Of a DNA stretch of 14,742 bases, positions 13,837-14,742 are shown in pieces (the first letter of the stretch is position 1; every line of letters starts with the position of its first letter). The position numbers and the translations under genes were made by a program. This DNA is from Gammaproteobacteria bacterium. Its GTDB lineage: Bacteria > Pseudomonadota > Gammaproteobacteria > GCA-001735895. Below the pieces are notes generated by a model. That model saw only the letters and a program-made list of their open reading frames with translations, was not told where the DNA came from and did not search any database. The stretch spans positions 1 through 14,742 of the forward strand of contig JANTFY010000034.1 of assembly GCA_024763185.1 (NCBI GenBank), given 5' to 3'.

Positions 13837-14666
13837 AAGATTACAACTTTGCCTACCTCGATGAACACAGCAAACGCATGATCCGGCGCAGCCTGCTGAA
13901 GGCGGTTGCGATACCCGGTTACCAGGTCCCCTTCGGCGGCCGTGAAATGCCCATGCCCTATGGCTGGGGTACTGGCGGCATCCAGTTAACGGCATCCGTT
14001 ATCGGGCCGCAGGATACACTCAAGGTCATCGACCAGGGTGCTGACGACACCACCAACGCGGTGAGTATCCGCAAGTTTTTCCAACGCGTGTGCGGGGTTA
14101 ACACCACCGAAAAAACCACCGATGCCACCTTAATCCAGACACGTCACCGCATTCCGGAAACCGCTTTACGCGAAGACCAGATACTCATTTACCAGGTACC
14201 CATTCCCGAACCCCTGCGCTTTATCGAACCGAGGGAAACCGAAACCCGCACCATGCATGCGCTGGAAGAATACGGTGTCATGCATCTCAAGCTGTACGAG
14301 GATATCGCCCGCTTCGGTCATATCTCGACGGCCTATGCTTACCCGGTTCGGGTCAACGGACGTTACATCATGGATCCGTCACCGATTCCCAAGTTTGATA
14401 ACCCCAAGATGCACCAGATGCCGGCCTTGCAACTGTTTGGAGCCGGAAGAGAAAAACGAATCTACGCCGTACCGCCCTATACCGACGTGGTCAGCCTGGA
14501 CTTTGAAGATTACCCGTTTGCCATTCAACAATGGGAAGAAAACTGCGCCCTGTGCGGGTCCGACAACAGCTTCCTGGATGAAATCATTACCGATGACAAA
14601 GGCAGCCGCTTGTATGTCTGTTCAGATTCCGATTACTGCCAACAACGGGTGGCGCAACAATCATGA
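13833..14666 (+). CDS. phnJ: Carbon-phosphorus lyase PhnJ (radical SAM)
   Basis: A 277-residue catalytic subunit that splits alkylphosphonate ribose 5-phosphate into an alkane (methane from methylphosphonate) and ribose cyclic phosphate, using a 4Fe-4S cluster and S-adenosylmethionine. The unusual cluster motif is intact: Cys238, Cys241 and Cys263 match E. coli Cys241, Cys244 and Cys266, and Cys269 matches the thiyl-radical Cys272, with identical spacings of 3, 22 and 6. Gly29 (AIPGYQ) matches the glycyl-radical Gly32. PFGGREMPMPYGWGTGG follows. Overlaps phnI and phnK by 4 bases each (ATGA). An active enzyme is predicted. Confidence 0.97.
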   Translation: MKDYNFAYLDEHSKRMIRRSLLKAVAIPGYQVPFGGREMPMPYGWGTGGIQLTASVIGPQDTLKVIDQGADDTTNAVSIRKFFQRVCGVNTTEKTTDATLIQTRHRIPETALREDQILIYQVPIPEPLRFIEPRETETRTMHALEEYGVMHLKLYEDIARFGHISTAYAYPVRVNGRYIMDPSPIPKFDNPKMHQMPALQLFGAGREKRIYAVPPYTDVVSLDFEDYPFAIQQWEENCALCGSDNSFLDEIITDDKGSRLYVCSDSDYCQQRVAQQS

Positions 14667-14742
14667 ATAACAACGCTATTCTACTCGATGAAATGCCGTT
14701 GATGGATGTCCGTCAATTGCAACGCCTGTACGGCATCAACAA
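14663..14742 (+). CDS. phnK: PhnK, C-P lyase ABC protein (5' end only)
   Basis: The first 26 residues of a gene that runs off the right edge. It starts with ATG overlapping the phnJ stop (ATGA at 14663-14666). The sequence PLMDVRQLQRLYGIN fits the first strand of an ABC ATPase, and phnK normally follows phnJ, so PhnK is the expected identity. PhnK binds PhnJ in the core complex. The Walker A motif lies beyond the window, so the call rests on context and the N-terminal pattern. Confidence 0.82.
   Translation, partial: MNNNAILLDEMPLMDVRQLQRLYGIN

Noticed and set aside
8847..14742. phnF-type GntR regulator expected in some phn operons
   Set aside because: No such gene lies between phnE and phnG, which overlap by one base; control is more likely through Pho boxes.

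Overview
The window looks like chromosomal DNA of a gammaproteobacterium, probably aquatic or marine. The PhnC, D, E, G, H, I and J proteins are proteobacterial in type, and the PhnJ sequence is very close to enterobacterial PhnJ. Base composition looks moderate. The phylum is fairly safe; anything finer is inference. I see no rRNA, tRNA, CRISPR, insertion sequence or attachment site, and no gene-free stretch longer than about 150 bases.

The left half (about 235-8060) is on the minus strand and reads from 8060 leftwards. In transcription order it holds a membrane-anchored class III PLP aminotransferase-like protein, a 902-residue fusion of a PHP phosphoesterase domain to a GT4 glycosyltransferase, phosphatidylserine decarboxylase (psd), a small membrane protein resembling Mpo1-like (DUF962) lipid oxygenases, a patatin-like phospholipase, and a multi-pass membrane protein of unknown function. 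The first three genes overlap by 4 bp or lie 9 bp apart, so they are very likely one transcript. Nearly every product points to lipids: head-group chemistry, glycosylation, acyl oxidation and acyl hydrolysis. The 3' end of an unknown plus-strand gene lies at 3-161, ending convergently with a possible bidirectional terminator.

The right half (8213-14742) is on the plus strand. It is a phosphonate uptake and C-P lyase operon: a PhnZ-type HD-domain oxygenase, then phnC-phnD-phnE (ABC importer), then phnG-phnH-phnI-phnJ and the start of phnK (C-P lyase machinery). From phnE onward, genes touch by 1-4 bp except for a 15-bp gap before phnI. A run of 11-bp-phased CTGT(A/C)A(C/T)-like heptamers upstream of phnC reads as a tandem Pho box, which suggests PhoB control under phosphate starvation. 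A strong hairpin-plus-T-tract terminator sits between phnD and phnE and probably lets the binding protein be made in excess.

The two halves diverge from an AT-rich intergenic region at 8061-8212. The most interesting idea is that the minus-strand cluster is a lipid-remodelling or unusual polar-lipid pathway that is switched on with phosphonate scavenging. In it, the PHP-GT4 fusion could do in one polypeptide what PlcP plus Agt do in known phosphate-starved bacteria. A Pho-box-like sequence just downstream of psd gives weak support. This link is inference and untested.
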